From the NCBI GenBank assembly GCA_009787025.1, contig WRGT01000061.1, positions 1 to 37,884 on the forward strand: DNA of 37,884 bases, given 5' to 3'. The DNA comes from Spirochaetota bacterium. Its GTDB lineage: Bacteria; Spirochaetota; UBA4802; UBA5550. Positions 25,927 through 35,079 of the stretch are shown piece by piece (position 1 is the stretch's first letter; every line of letters begins with the position of its first letter). The translations under genes and the position numbers were made by a program. The notes below the pieces were generated by a model. That model had not been told where the DNA came from. It saw nothing but the letters and a program-made list of their open reading frames with translations, and made no database searches.

Positions 25927-26523
25927 ATGGCAGTACAAAATAGATCAAAAATAATATTTTTAATTATCCTAATCATATTTCTGTGCGGTATCAGTCTCTT
26001 TTGGCTTGATAGTATAGGATTATTTAATTTTGGTAATAAATTCAGATCTCTGACGGAGAGAGAAGATTTGTCACTCGATGCCTCCGGAGATGAACCGTCT
26101 TTGATAGAGAAAGAGGAGTTTGGAAAAGAGAAGGATAAACTCCTTGAACGGATTGAAGAACTTGATAAAAGAGAGGCTCTTCTTGCTGAGAGAGAAAAAG
26201 AGATAAATGCCGAAAAGGATAAACTGGAACAGATTAGAAAAGGTCTTGATCTGGAACGCAAGAAATTTGACGATGATTTAAAGAAAGATTCGGGCTATAG
26301 AAAAAATGTCATTGTCCTCGCCAATAAAATGTCAAATATGCCTCCGCTTGAATCGGTTAAGATTATGGCTAATTGGGAAGAGACGCTAATAATTGATGTT
26401 CTGCGTCAGATGGATGCAAGCTCTGAGGCTGAAGGGAGAATGAGTATTACTCCATACCTGCTGACTCTCTCACCGTTAAAAGAGAAGGCAAGCAGAATCA
26501 TGTATCTTATGACTCAGCTTTAG
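25927..26523 (+). CDS. flbB: FlbB-like periplasmic flagellar collar protein
   Basis: FlbB is a spirochaete-specific protein at the base of the periplasmic collar around the motor and is needed for stator and collar assembly in Borrelia. The 198-residue product has an N-terminal membrane anchor (about residues 8-27), a charged coiled coil (about 60-125), and a C-terminal helical domain with NKMSNMPPLESVKIMANWEE, which resembles the MotE/MgtE-N fold. The place directly after the fliH-fliI-fliJ genes matches the Borrelia order. Part of the call rests on that order and on recall of the family, so flbB is likely but not proven. Confidence 0.8.
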   Translation: MAVQNRSKIIFLIILIIFLCGISLFWLDSIGLFNFGNKFRSLTEREDLSLDASGDEPSLIEKEEFGKEKDKLLERIEELDKREALLAEREKEINAEKDKLEQIRKGLDLERKKFDDDLKKDSGYRKNVIVLANKMSNMPPLESVKIMANWEETLIIDVLRQMDASSEAEGRMSITPYLLTLSPLKEKASRIMYLMTQL

Positions 26524-26680
26524 ATTTTTTTTCGTTATTGAATAACTGAAACTTCTATATCAAATTTGCAAATAATTAATGAAAGTTTGCCGCTGAATTT
26601 TATTATGAAAATGAAATAAGTATAAAAAAATTGAAATATAAACAAAGTGATGTGAAAGGCAGTACGGTTATCTTTTGAAT

Positions 26681-26687
26681 AGGAGGT
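26681..26687 (+). promoter_or_regulatory. Consensus ribosome site of the ATPase gene
   Basis: AGGAGGT stands 7 bases before the ATG at 26695. It is stronger than the sites of the flagellar genes around it and shows the module is translated on its own account. Confidence 0.8.
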
Positions 26688-26694
26688 CAATAAA

Positions 26695-27612
26695 ATGCCT
26701 ATTGATCGAGTAGAGATTAAGGATTTTCGCGTGTTTAAGGACGAGTTTACGGCAGACTTTTGCCTCGGCGTAAATGTGTTTATTGGTGGAAATGCTACAG
26801 GCAAGACTACGCTGTTGAAAGCGCTATATAGAAGAGCAAAAATGCCTGCGTTTCATAGCAGTATTCCTGGTTCTCCCGGAAAAGTTATTTTTGATAGAGG
26901 GGAGAATTTAATACAATACGATGGCGTAACTACTACTCTCGATATTACAAAAGGCATTCGTCCTGTTTATATTCCTGAAAAAGACATCCTTGAACACGCG
27001 AAAGGGCTGTTGACCTTTATCGAACAAAAGCAGACAGGATTCGGGCCGGAATACAAAGATGTACTGATTGCCGCGCAAGACGTGCCGACACAAGAACAAT
27101 CCGAAACACAGAAGTCTATTGGACAGAAAATCGTCGCTATTATCGGCGGTAATGTACATTGGGATAAGGGCGACGGGTCATTCTATACGCTGAAAACAGA
27201 CGGCAGCCGTATCCCGTTTGCCGATGAAGCGTCTGGGTATAAAAAGTTTGGCTTTCTTGGTTTATTAGTATCAAGCGGGCAACTGGAATCAGGTTCTATT
27301 CTTTTTTGGGATGAACCTGAAAACAGCCTCAATCCGGAACTCGTGCCGGCGCTTGTGGATATTCTGCTTGAACTGTCACGTAACGGTGTTCAAATCTTTA
27401 TAGCAACGCATAGCGAGATACTTGCAAGTTACTTTGCGGTTAATCGTAAGAAGGATGACAGCGTGATGTTTTATTCGCTGTACAAAGATGGCGATCAGAT
27501 TAAAACAAACATTGGTGATCGCTTTGATTTACTTGAACCGAACAACCTTACTGCCGAACCGGTGAAACTGTACAAGAAAGAAATTGAGAGAGGGTTGGGT
27601 GGCAATGGTTAG
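26695..27612 (+). CDS. ABC/AAA-type ATPase of a two-gene module, candidate defence protein
   Basis: The 305-residue ATPase belongs to the AAA_15/AAA_21 (OLD/RecF-like) type. The P-loop GGNATGKTT is at residues 31-39, a signature-like ADEASGYKKFGFLGLL at 176-191, Walker B ILFWDEPENSLNP at 202-214, and the H-loop ATHSE at 237-241. The insert between P-loop and signature is short, so this is a compact single-domain protein without the TOPRIM part of OLD nucleases. It overlaps the next gene by 8 bases. G+C is visibly higher than in flbB next door, which points to acquisition by transfer. Similar ATPases drive phage-defence pairs (Septu, PARIS, Gabija), but I cannot assign it to one of these. Confidence 0.88.
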   Translation: MPIDRVEIKDFRVFKDEFTADFCLGVNVFIGGNATGKTTLLKALYRRAKMPAFHSSIPGSPGKVIFDRGENLIQYDGVTTTLDITKGIRPVYIPEKDILEHAKGLLTFIEQKQTGFGPEYKDVLIAAQDVPTQEQSETQKSIGQKIVAIIGGNVHWDKGDGSFYTLKTDGSRIPFADEASGYKKFGFLGLLVSSGQLESGSILFWDEPENSLNPELVPALVDILLELSRNGVQIFIATHSEILASYFAVNRKKDDSVMFYSLYKDGDQIKTNIGDRFDLLEPNNLTAEPVKLYKKEIERGLGGNG

Positions 27613-28099
27613 TGTTATTACAGAGAGCGGCATGGATTTTATTGCCGAAAATATCTTTCATATTGAGAAATCAAAGGTTTATACGAATATAGGCGAAGGT
27701 GTTCGGTCGGTTGAGTTTGTCCGTGTTAAAGATGATAAGCTGTTATTTGTTGAGGCAAAAACAACCTTCCCCAACCCGGACAATCCAAGCGAGGAGAATC
27801 TCGCAAGATTTGAATCGGAGATAAAAGAGATAAGCGATAAATTCATACATTCGCTTAATCTGTTTTCATCTGTAGAAGTCGGTGTGGCGGAAAATGCGCT
27901 TCCCAACGACTTCGTTCTGCCTGAAAAGGTTTCACTTGTGTTTCTATTAGTGATAAAGAAACATGAGCCCGAATGGTGCAAGAATATAGTAAGAGCGCTT
28001 ACTGCTGTTTTGCCGCTGTATCTGAATAGTATATGGAAACCTGAAGTATATGTCATCAACCAAGAGATTGCGGCAGAACTGAATTTAATCATCGCTTAG
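27605..28099 (+). CDS. PD-(D/E)XK-like small protein, partner of the ATPase
   Basis: The 164-residue protein has no signal peptide. A hairpin-like stretch VEFVRVKDDKLLFVEAKTT (about residues 36-54) fits the PD-(D/E)XK nuclease core, with Glu37 where Asp usually stands, Glu50 and Lys52 (the E-x-K pair). The rest is alpha/beta, with a buried strand VSLVFLLVIKKHEPEW. I favour ATG 27605 as start because it overlaps the ATPase stop by 8 bases, typical of coupled pairs; the in-frame TTG at 27584 would add 7 residues. I recognise no named family. A nuclease is the best guess; a non-catalytic restriction-like fold is also possible. Confidence 0.65.
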   Translation: MVSVITESGMDFIAENIFHIEKSKVYTNIGEGVRSVEFVRVKDDKLLFVEAKTTFPNPDNPSEENLARFESEIKEISDKFIHSLNLFSSVEVGVAENALPNDFVLPEKVSLVFLLVIKKHEPEWCKNIVRALTAVLPLYLNSIWKPEVYVINQEIAAELNLIIA

Positions 28100-28347
28100 T
28101 CGGACAGACATAAGCAGGCAATTTTATTCGATAATCAAAGCATCAAGTGATGTAGGTTATGGCAATCATAAAACACAAAATTTAATAATTTAATAATGGC
28201 AGAAAGTTTTCCATGAACAAATTTTTTCTTTACACAGTAAGCCTCGCTATAATAATCTTAGAAAAAGCGTTCAGTTCATAAGTATCAAATAAGTTAAGGA
28301 GATTCTATTACACAGTAGAAATTGAGCTATGGGAGACAATATCAGCC

Positions 28348-29418
28348 ATGAATAAACTTTATAAACTTTTTGTAATAGCAATAGCAGTTTTAATAGCAAG
28401 CTGCGCAAGCAGCCCCTCTTCGGTAGAACCCAAAGAAGAGTATGATTGCGCAATATCAGACGATAAAGAGGTCATCAGGCTTGATCCTAATAATGTTAAC
28501 GCATACGCATATAATGATCGCGGTATTGCCTACGCTGAAAAGGGAGACTATGACAGCGCCATATCAGCCTTTAATGAGGCAATCAGACTTGATTCTAATT
28601 ATGCCGATGCATATACTAATCGCGGTACTGTGTACAAGAAAAAAGGAGACTATGACAGCGCCATATCAGCTTTTAATGAGGCAATCAAGCTTGATCCTAA
28701 TTCTGGCGCTGCATATTATAATCGCGGTAATGCGTACTTAGATAAAGGAGACTATGACAGTGCAATAACAGACTATAATGAGGCAATCAGGCTTGATTCT
28801 AATAATGTTAACGCATACGCATATAATAATCGCGGTATTGCGTACGCTGCAAAAGGAGACTATGACAGCGCCATAATAGACTATAATGAGGCAATCAGGC
28901 TTAATCCTAATCATGCCGATGCATATAATAATCGGGGTGTTGCGTACGCTGCAAAAAGAAACAATGACCGTGCAATAACAGACTATAATGAAGCAATCAG
29001 ACTTGATCCTAATGATGCCGCTGCATATAATAATCGCGGTAATGCGTACTTAGGTAAAGGAGACTATGACAGCGCAATAACAGACTATAATGAGGTAATC
29101 AGACTTGATCCTAATTCTGTCGCTGCATATAATAATCGCGGTAATGCGTACTTAGATAAAGGAGATTATGATCGCGCAATATCAGACATAAATGAGGCAA
29201 TCAGGCTTGATCCTAATTCTGCCGATGCGTATGATAGTCGCGGTGATGTGTATTATAGTAAAGGAGACTATGACCGCGCAATAGCCGAATTTGAAGCTGC
29301 GCTGCGGATTGACCCTAACCATACTGTTGCAAAAAAGAATTTAGAAATTGCAAAGCAGGCTAAAGCTGAAAAAAAGCAGGCTAAAACTAAAAAAAATAAA
29401 AATAAAAATAAAAAATAA
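28348..29418 (+). CDS. TPR-repeat lipoprotein
   Basis: The 356-residue protein has a lipoprotein signal (lipobox near LIASC, Cys19) and then eight full and one partial tetratricopeptide repeats of the NRGxAYxxKGDYDSAIxDYNEAI type. TPRs bind other proteins, so it is probably an envelope scaffold. The repeats are very alike at the DNA level, a sign of recent expansion. The C-terminal tail is almost only Lys, Ala, Gln, Thr and Asn, and its last residues (KNKNKNKK) come from an AAAAAT hexamer run that leads into the AAAT repeats, where the stop codon lies. GGGAGA lies 12 bases before the ATG, a loose ribosome site. Confidence 0.85.
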   Translation: MNKLYKLFVIAIAVLIASCASSPSSVEPKEEYDCAISDDKEVIRLDPNNVNAYAYNDRGIAYAEKGDYDSAISAFNEAIRLDSNYADAYTNRGTVYKKKGDYDSAISAFNEAIKLDPNSGAAYYNRGNAYLDKGDYDSAITDYNEAIRLDSNNVNAYAYNNRGIAYAAKGDYDSAIIDYNEAIRLNPNHADAYNNRGVAYAAKRNNDRAITDYNEAIRLDPNDAAAYNNRGNAYLGKGDYDSAITDYNEVIRLDPNSVAAYNNRGNAYLDKGDYDRAISDINEAIRLDPNSADAYDSRGDVYYSKGDYDRAIAEFEAALRIDPNHTVAKKNLEIAKQAKAEKKQAKTKKNKNKNKK

Positions 29419-29438
29419 ATAAATAAATAAATAAATAA
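29392..29438. repeat. Microsatellite across the stop codon
   Basis: An AAAAAT hexamer run (T at 29397, 29403, 29409) leads into six AAAT units (29413-29436). The stop TAA at 29416-29418 lies in the first part of the tetramer array. Slippage of the hexamers would add or remove Lys-Asn pairs without shifting the frame. Confidence 0.8.
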
Positions 29439-29499
29439 CATAAACAAACGCCCTGCGGAATGAATAGAAATTAAAATAAAATTTTATAAACGCATAGTA

Positions 29500-30078
29500 T
29501 CAAGAAAACTCATCTATAAGGCTTAACAGTTCTTTTTTCCCTTCGCCTGTTTCAGCCGATGTTAAAAAGATGGAGTCCCTGTCTATATCAAGCGCATTTT
29601 GTATATTAGCAATACTCTTAGACCTTTGGTTATTAGATAATTTGTCGCACTTAGTTAATGTTATAACAACAGAGACTTTATTGTTTGTAAGCAGTGAGAT
29701 TATATCCCTTTCATAATCTCCCGGTACCCTTCTTATATCTATTAACAGGAATGCAAGTTTAAGATTTTTTCTTTTATCAATATACTCTTTAACCATCGGC
29801 AGGAATTTTTTCTTTATTTCCATTGGAAGCTTGGCATATCCAAAACCCGGCATATCTGCAAATGATCTGTTATCGTTTACTATAAAAAAATTTATCGTTT
29901 TAGTTACGCCCGGTCTTGAACCTGTTTTAACAAGGTTCTTCTGTCCTAAAATCATGTTCAAAAGAGACGACTTCCCAACATTTGATCTTCCGAAAAAAGC
30001 AAATTCGGGATAATCAAATTCAGGGAATTGCGATGAATTGGTACAACTCTTTAAAAATGAAACACTCTTAATCTTCAT
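29500..30078 (-). CDS. engB: Ribosome biogenesis GTPase EngB/YsxC
   Basis: EngB is a small GTPase needed for assembly of the large ribosomal subunit. Its 192 residues carry the G1 loop GRSNVGKSS (30-38), the G2 threonine in GVTKTINFF, G3 in ADMPGFGYA, and G4 in TKCDKLS, the full family pattern. It starts one base after the rimI stop, so the two genes are translationally coupled; GGAGAAAG at the end of rimI is its likely ribosome site. Confidence 0.95.
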   Translation of the reverse strand: MKIKSVSFLKSCTNSSQFPEFDYPEFAFFGRSNVGKSSLLNMILGQKNLVKTGSRPGVTKTINFFIVNDNRSFADMPGFGYAKLPMEIKKKFLPMVKEYIDKRKNLKLAFLLIDIRRVPGDYERDIISLLTNNKVSVVITLTKCDKLSNNQRSKSIANIQNALDIDRDSIFLTSAETGEGKKELLSLIDEFS

Positions 30079-30079
30079 T

Positions 30080-30517
30080 CTATAATACTTTCTCCATTAA
30101 AACCGCATCGTCATCATTATAATAGTTTTTTCTTATTCCGTTTTTTGTAAAGCCGTTGTATGTATAAAAGTTTATTGCCTCGATATTCTTACTTCTCACA
30201 TCAAGTATGGCGCGCGAAAAGACTTTATCTGAATCATTTTTGATAATCTCTGCAAGAAGTTTACTGCCGACACCCTGTTTTCTAAAATTTTTTTTTACCG
30301 AAATACTGTTGATTTGAATCTCGTCTGCAACTCTCCATGCAATTGCATAACCGACAATACTGTTTTTACTCTCCGCAACAAGAAATATTGAGAATCTATT
30401 ACTCAGTTCCTGAATGAATTGATCACAACTCCATGAGTTTATTGACTCCTGTTCAATTTCAAAAACCAAATCAATATCTGTGAATTGGGCTCTTCTTATA
30501 GTAATTTCCGGCGTCAT
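30080..30517 (-). CDS. rimI: RimI-like ribosomal protein N-acetyltransferase
   Basis: RimI acetylates the N-terminal alanine of ribosomal protein S18. The 145-residue GNAT protein shows the acetyl-CoA loop KNFRKQGVGSKLL (motif A, with Arg/Gln-x-x-Gly-x-Gly) and the late motif DVRSKNIEAINFYTYNGF that is typical of RimI. There is no clear ribosome site before the ATG (only AT-rich bases). It is upstream of and coupled to engB. Another GNAT acting on a different substrate is possible. Confidence 0.85.
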   Translation of the reverse strand: MTPEITIRRAQFTDIDLVFEIEQESINSWSCDQFIQELSNRFSIFLVAESKNSIVGYAIAWRVADEIQINSISVKKNFRKQGVGSKLLAEIIKNDSDKVFSRAILDVRSKNIEAINFYTYNGFTKNGIRKNYYNDDDAVLMEKVL

Positions 30518-30590
30518 TTTTATTTTTTGCTATAGCAATAATTATACTATTTTTTTATAATAAACACCATCAAAAAAATAAAATCTTATT

Positions 30591-30618
30591 TTGATACAAT
30601 TTTTTTAATTAATATAAT
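30591..30618 (+). promoter_or_regulatory. Sigma-70-type promoter
   Basis: TTGATA (30591-30596) and TATAAT (30613-30618) are 16 bases apart, the same layout as the sppA promoter. It points to the TPR gene at 30768 and would give a leader of about 140 bases. The rimI-engB genes lie on the other side, in the opposite direction. Confidence 0.5.
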
Positions 30619-30767
30619 CTTGCCGTATTCACTAAATAATATTTTTTATGCGCATTTTTGCAGCAAACGGTTCAAATAAGCGAAAGTTTTTACGATTTTT
30701 CTAAAAAAAAAATTTTTTTTAGTCGATAAATATATATATTAATGAGACATAATCCAAAGAGGTTCTT

Positions 30768-31268
30768 ATGAAAAAATTAAGGTATTTTTTAGGATTATTT
30801 TTGGTTTTGACCATGTGCATTAATTCAATTGCACAAGATAGTTCCGGTAGTGTGGTTTCCGGCTCTTTGAAAAAAGAAGCAGATGACATTAAGTTTCAGA
30901 ATAGCATGGAGTTTTACAAACTTGGAAAATTTGACAGGGCATTGAGTGAGTTTAATGAGTATATTGAGATTTTTTTTGACGGCGTACATCGCAGTGAGGC
31001 ATTAAAGAAAATAGCTGAAATCTATATAAGATTCTTTGAATATCAAAAAGCAATAGAAGCTTATAAAAAGCTCTATCAGGAATTTAGCACTACAGAGGAT
31101 GGGATTGATGCATATTTTCAAATAGGTATATGCTATAAGAAAATGGGATTTGATTTAAAGGCAGAGGAAATTTTTAAATATATCATTGCCGAACACCCGG
31201 GCACATCTGCCGGATATAATGCAGAGATTCAGCTTGAATTATTAAAAATTATTTCAGATCAAAAATAA
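30768..31268 (+). CDS. TPR-containing periplasmic protein
   Basis: The 166-residue product has a signal peptide (MKKLRYFLGLFLVLTMC, cleavage probably near INSIAQ) and two to three TPR-like repeats (NSMEFYKLGKFDRALSEFNE; AYKKLYQEF; FQIGICYKKMGFDLKAEEIF) of the YbgF/CpoB or BamD type. Such proteins act in cell envelope assembly or wall synthesis. AAAGAGG lies 7 bases before the ATG. A cysteine at residue 17 could also be a lipidation site, but the context does not fit a lipobox well. The exact role is unknown. Confidence 0.7.
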   Translation: MKKLRYFLGLFLVLTMCINSIAQDSSGSVVSGSLKKEADDIKFQNSMEFYKLGKFDRALSEFNEYIEIFFDGVHRSEALKKIAEIYIRFFEYQKAIEAYKKLYQEFSTTEDGIDAYFQIGICYKKMGFDLKAEEIFKYIIAEHPGTSAGYNAEIQLELLKIISDQK

Positions 31269-31437
31269 TTTGACATAAATCAGCAGTAAATTGATTATGG
31301 CTTTCTTAAGTTAATCAACGCTTGGAATTTATTATTATTGTCCGGCTTTATTTGGAGAATAACTCAACATAAACCACTCTGGCAAAAAATAATATAAATT
31401 GTATATGATTATGACATTATAAATATGTGAGGTATAT

Positions 31438-33510
31438 ATGCCGTTACAAAAAATTCGCAATATTGGTATTGCTGCTCATATTGATGCAGGGAAAACAACT
31501 ACTACCGAAAGACTTCTGTTCTTTACCGGATCAACAAGAAAACTTGGCGAGGTTCATGATGGTCAGGCAACAATGGATTTTATGAAACAGGAGCAGGAGA
31601 GGGGTATTACCATAGCCTCTGCAGCTATTTCATGCACATGGAATGACCACCAGATAAATATTATTGATACGCCCGGACACGTGGACTTTACCGTAGAGGT
31701 AGAGCGGTCGCTTCGAGTAATTGACGGGATGGTTGCCCTCTTTTGCGCAGTTTCGGGAGTAGAACCGCAAAGTGAGACTGTTTGGAATCAGGCAGACAGA
31801 TATAAGGTTCCAAGAATTGCATTCATTAATAAAATGGACAGGATTGGGGCGGATTTTAACGAGGTTGTCAGCCAAATGGATAAATACCTTGATGCAAATC
31901 CGGTTCCCTTTCATATACCTATTGGCGTTGAAGATAATTTTCAAGGCTCCATAGATGTTATTGAGAAGAGAGCCTATATCTTTGAAGGGCTTGTAAAAAA
32001 AGAGATAGATATACCTGACGAATACAAGGCAAAGGTTGATGAAGCAAGGCAATATCTTACAGAAAAGATTGCAGACTATAATGAAGAGGTCATGGAGTTA
32101 TTTCTGAATGGAGATGATGTTGACTCTGTACTTTTAAAAAAAGCGGCAAGAGATGCAGTTTTAAAGGTTATGGTTACTCCTGTTTTTTGCGGTTCATCAT
32201 ATAAGAATAAGGGGGTTCACCTGCTGCTTGATGCAATAATAGATTATCTCCCTTCGCCTATTGACGTTGGCTCAATAATAGGAATGGATATAGACAACCC
32301 TGAGAAGACCCATAGCAGAACGCCTTCGGTTAAAGAACCGTTTTGCGGCTTGGCGTTTAAACTAATTCATGATAACTATGTGGGACAGCAAACATTTGTC
32401 AGGATATACTCAGGCGAGTTGAAGACAGGGATGCCTGTTTATAACTCTACAAAAGACAAAGAAGAGAGAATAGGGCGTATCTTAAAGATCAAAGCAGATG
32501 AAAGAGAAGATATAGAAAGCGCAGGTCCCGGCAGTATCGTAGCGTTGATAGGTATGAAGTACACTAAGACCGGTGATACGTTGTGTGATAAGGCGCATCC
32601 GTTATTTTTAGAATCGATCTTTATTCCGCCGACAGTAATAGAATTAAAGATTTCTCCCCCTTCAAAGAAAGAAGATGAGAAACTTGGTTCGGCTCTAAGG
32701 AAGCTTGCCATGGAAGACCCTTCGTTTAATGTCAGATATGATGATGAAACTAATGAGACTGTTATTTCAGGTATGGGAGAACTTCACCTTGAGATAATTA
32801 TTGATAGATTAAAACATGAATTTAATATAGAAGCTATAGTGGGCGAACCGTCCGTAGCTTTTAGAGAGACTATAACAGGCGAGTTTGAGGTTAATTATAA
32901 GCATTCAAAACAGACCGGAGGAAAGGGACAGTTTGCTCATGTTGTTCTAAGGGTTGAGCCGAATATGGATAAGGGTTTTGAATTTATTGATCATATAAAG
33001 GGCGGAGCTATTCCTGTGGAATTTATTCCATCTGTTCAAAAAGGGATTGAATCTGTCTTAGCTGCAGGGGTTATATCCTCATCTCCGATAGTGGATGTTA
33101 AGGTAGTTCTTGTTGACGGATCATATCATGAAGTAGATTCTTCGGATATGGCTTTTAGAACATGCGCTTCTATTGCCTTTAAACAGGCATTCTTAAAGTG
33201 TAACCCGGTCCTGCTTGAACCTGTTATGAAACTTGAAGTAAACACGCCTGATGATTATATAGGCGATGTAATAGGCGATATAAACAGGAGGCGCGGAAAG
33301 ATTGAATCTATGAGAAGGCACAGGAAAGGCTCTCAAAAACTAAATGGTTTTGTTCCTTTAATGGAGATGTTTGGTTATGCTACACAACTCAGGAATATTA
33401 CAAGCGGCAGAGCAAACTATTCAATGGAATTTCATAAGCATGTTCCTTCACCAAAGGAGATTCAGGAGAAAGTCTTAAAGAAGATTGAAGAAAAGAAGAA
33501 AGAGAAATAG
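31438..33510 (+). CDS. fusA: Elongation factor G
   Basis: EF-G drives tRNA-mRNA translocation and ribosome recycling. The 690-residue protein has the G1 loop AHIDAGKT (13-20), the G2 region RGITIASA, G3 DTPGHVDF (77-84), G4 NKMD (131-134), and domains III-V through the end. It is preceded by GTGAGG. It is not in a str operon with rpsL/rpsG/tuf here. As I recall, spirochaetes often have two EF-G forms (spdEFG1 and spdEFG2) that split translocation and recycling; this looks like a full-length form of the translocation type, but I cannot decide between them from the sequence alone. Confidence 0.95.
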   Translation: MPLQKIRNIGIAAHIDAGKTTTTERLLFFTGSTRKLGEVHDGQATMDFMKQEQERGITIASAAISCTWNDHQINIIDTPGHVDFTVEVERSLRVIDGMVALFCAVSGVEPQSETVWNQADRYKVPRIAFINKMDRIGADFNEVVSQMDKYLDANPVPFHIPIGVEDNFQGSIDVIEKRAYIFEGLVKKEIDIPDEYKAKVDEARQYLTEKIADYNEEVMELFLNGDDVDSVLLKKAARDAVLKVMVTPVFCGSSYKNKGVHLLLDAIIDYLPSPIDVGSIIGMDIDNPEKTHSRTPSVKEPFCGLAFKLIHDNYVGQQTFVRIYSGELKTGMPVYNSTKDKEERIGRILKIKADEREDIESAGPGSIVALIGMKYTKTGDTLCDKAHPLFLESIFIPPTVIELKISPPSKKEDEKLGSALRKLAMEDPSFNVRYDDETNETVISGMGELHLEIIIDRLKHEFNIEAIVGEPSVAFRETITGEFEVNYKHSKQTGGKGQFAHVVLRVEPNMDKGFEFIDHIKGGAIPVEFIPSVQKGIESVLAAGVISSSPIVDVKVVLVDGSYHEVDSSDMAFRTCASIAFKQAFLKCNPVLLEPVMKLEVNTPDDYIGDVIGDINRRRGKIESMRRHRKGSQKLNGFVPLMEMFGYATQLRNITSGRANYSMEFHKHVPSPKEIQEKVLKKIEEKKKEK

Positions 33511-33540
33511 CAAAGTTTTTCAATGTCTAAAGAGTATATA

Positions 33541-34407
33541 TCAATTTTCAAATTTAAAATATGTTTTTTCGATATATTGCAGGTCTTTCTTAACAGTTTC
33601 AAGAAGTGGAGAATCTGCAAAATGTTTTTGATTTTGATCAGCCTTTTTGAGGAATATTTTATAGAATTTTCTGGATATCTCCATATCCTTCAATAGTTGA
33701 TCTTTTTCATAGACTTTTGCTATAAGATAATATGCATCATCAATAGTATCCCTATCCTTATAATAACGGATAATTTTTATAGCTGATTCAAGAGCCTGAT
33801 ATCCTTTACCGCTGTTTAAATAGAGCTTGCCGGAATTTATAATTGATTTATCCGCAAGTTCATGTTCCGGATATGAAGAGGATACTTTTTGATAAAAATC
33901 AATTGCGCTGATGGTATCACTTTTATATTTATATACTTCTGCCTTGTAATATAGTGACGCAGGATACTCGCCGGATTGTTCTTTAATATCATCAAATTGC
34001 TTTATTGCATCGTCATACTTATATTTTTTTAGATATATCTTCCCTGTCCACATTCTTGCATTATTTACAAAAGGGCTTGAGGGATAGTTTTTTATCAGGT
34101 CTTCAAATCTGGCAAGCGAATGATCAAATAGTCCGCTTTCGTAAAACTGGATGCCGGTCTTAAGGAGAACTTCATCCTTGCCGCTCATGGCGCTGTTTTT
34201 CTTTGCAGTGTCCTGATTATTTTTTGGCTTATCTTTATTGTTTTTACCGGCGTTTTCTTCCGGTTTGGTTTTTGGTTGTTCTATTTTTTTATTACTTTCG
34301 TCACTCTCTTCTGCAAGGATACTGTTTATTATCTCTTCAGTTCTATGATAGTCTTTTGAATATGCTGCATTACTGATTAACAGAAGGATTATAATAAATT
34401 TTTTCAT
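33541..34407 (-). CDS. TPR-containing periplasmic protein
   Basis: The 288-residue protein has an N-terminal signal peptide (about residues 1-17), a Lys/Asn-rich linker (residues 40-75), and TPR-like helices of the BamD/CpoB type (ETGIQFYESGLFDHSLARFE-like pattern, then NYPSSPFVNNARMWTGKIYL). It may help assemble the envelope or wall. It overlaps the upstream gene by 4 bases (ATGA) and is the last gene of the MAF operon. No terminator is obvious before the convergent fusA stop, 30 bases away. Confidence 0.7.
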   Translation of the reverse strand: MKKFIIILLLISNAAYSKDYHRTEEIINSILAEESDESNKKIEQPKTKPEENAGKNNKDKPKNNQDTAKKNSAMSGKDEVLLKTGIQFYESGLFDHSLARFEDLIKNYPSSPFVNNARMWTGKIYLKKYKYDDAIKQFDDIKEQSGEYPASLYYKAEVYKYKSDTISAIDFYQKVSSSYPEHELADKSIINSGKLYLNSGKGYQALESAIKIIRYYKDRDTIDDAYYLIAKVYEKDQLLKDMEISRKFYKIFLKKADQNQKHFADSPLLETVKKDLQYIEKTYFKFEN

Positions 34408-35078
34408 TTATCAATGATTCCGGTATCTTTTTTTATTGGCTGTGGAATTGTGTTCTTATCTTTGTCTTTATCCAATATTCTAATAATATTCTTATCGTCA
34501 GGATTTTTTATCTCTGTTTTATTAAAAGGTTGGTCATCATTAAATATTGAGCTGCTTTTATTGTCATCAATTTTTGTATCATCGCTTTTTTGTTTATCCA
34601 ATATTTTTATAGATTGATCATTTTTCTGTTGATCAAATTTAGAAGAATAATCATCAATAGGAGTTTCGGGCTTAAACGGTTTATCTGAAAGATCAGGATC
34701 GGGTATTTTGCTGTCAGATTCCATAATACCTTTTTTAAATTCCGGATTAAAGTTTTCTCTTAAGGGGAAATCGTATTTATTGAAATTATTCATGGGAGCT
34801 TCGTTTAACATTTCATTTTTCAGTATTTCCGAAAAGTCTCCGTCACCTTTATTAATATCAAGTCTGAATGTGTCATTAACATATTCTGCAAGCGGCGTTT
34901 TCTTAATCTTTGCTTCACCGGAACCTATTCTGTAGCCTATAATTATACCGATAATGCACATAACAAATATAAAAAAGAAAAAACTTCTCTTAATTGTTTC
35001 TACTGTCTTATAGTTTAATGAATCAATCAGCCTGTTTGTTAAAATTATAATTGATGTAAAAATTTTAGTTGGATTCAT
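34404..35078 (-). CDS. Membrane-anchored, Asp/Lys-rich protein of unknown function
   Basis: The 224-residue protein has one strong membrane segment near the N-terminus (about residues 31-50, FFFFIFVMCIIGIIIGYRIG) and a long, low-complexity periplasmic part rich in Asp, Lys, Asn and Pro with no recognisable domain. It looks like a flexible tether. I place the start at ATG 35078, 1 base after the stop of the upstream gene; a TTG-started form would begin at 35093. AGG 7 bases upstream supports 35078. It overlaps the next gene by 4 bases. The place after the LPP20-like gene suggests a role in the same envelope system. Confidence 0.65.
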   Translation of the reverse strand: MNPTKIFTSIIILTNRLIDSLNYKTVETIKRSFFFFIFVMCIIGIIIGYRIGSGEAKIKKTPLAEYVNDTFRLDINKGDGDFSEILKNEMLNEAPMNNFNKYDFPLRENFNPEFKKGIMESDSKIPDPDLSDKPFKPETPIDDYSSKFDQQKNDQSIKILDKQKSDDTKIDDNKSSSIFNDDQPFNKTEIKNPDDKNIIRILDKDKDKNTIPQPIKKDTGIIDK

Positions 35079-35079
35079 A

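Noticed and set aside
28229-28253. Possible promoter for the TPR lipoprotein (TTTACA and TATAAT)
   Set aside because: The spacer is only 13 bases. The -10 box alone is good, but not enough for a call.
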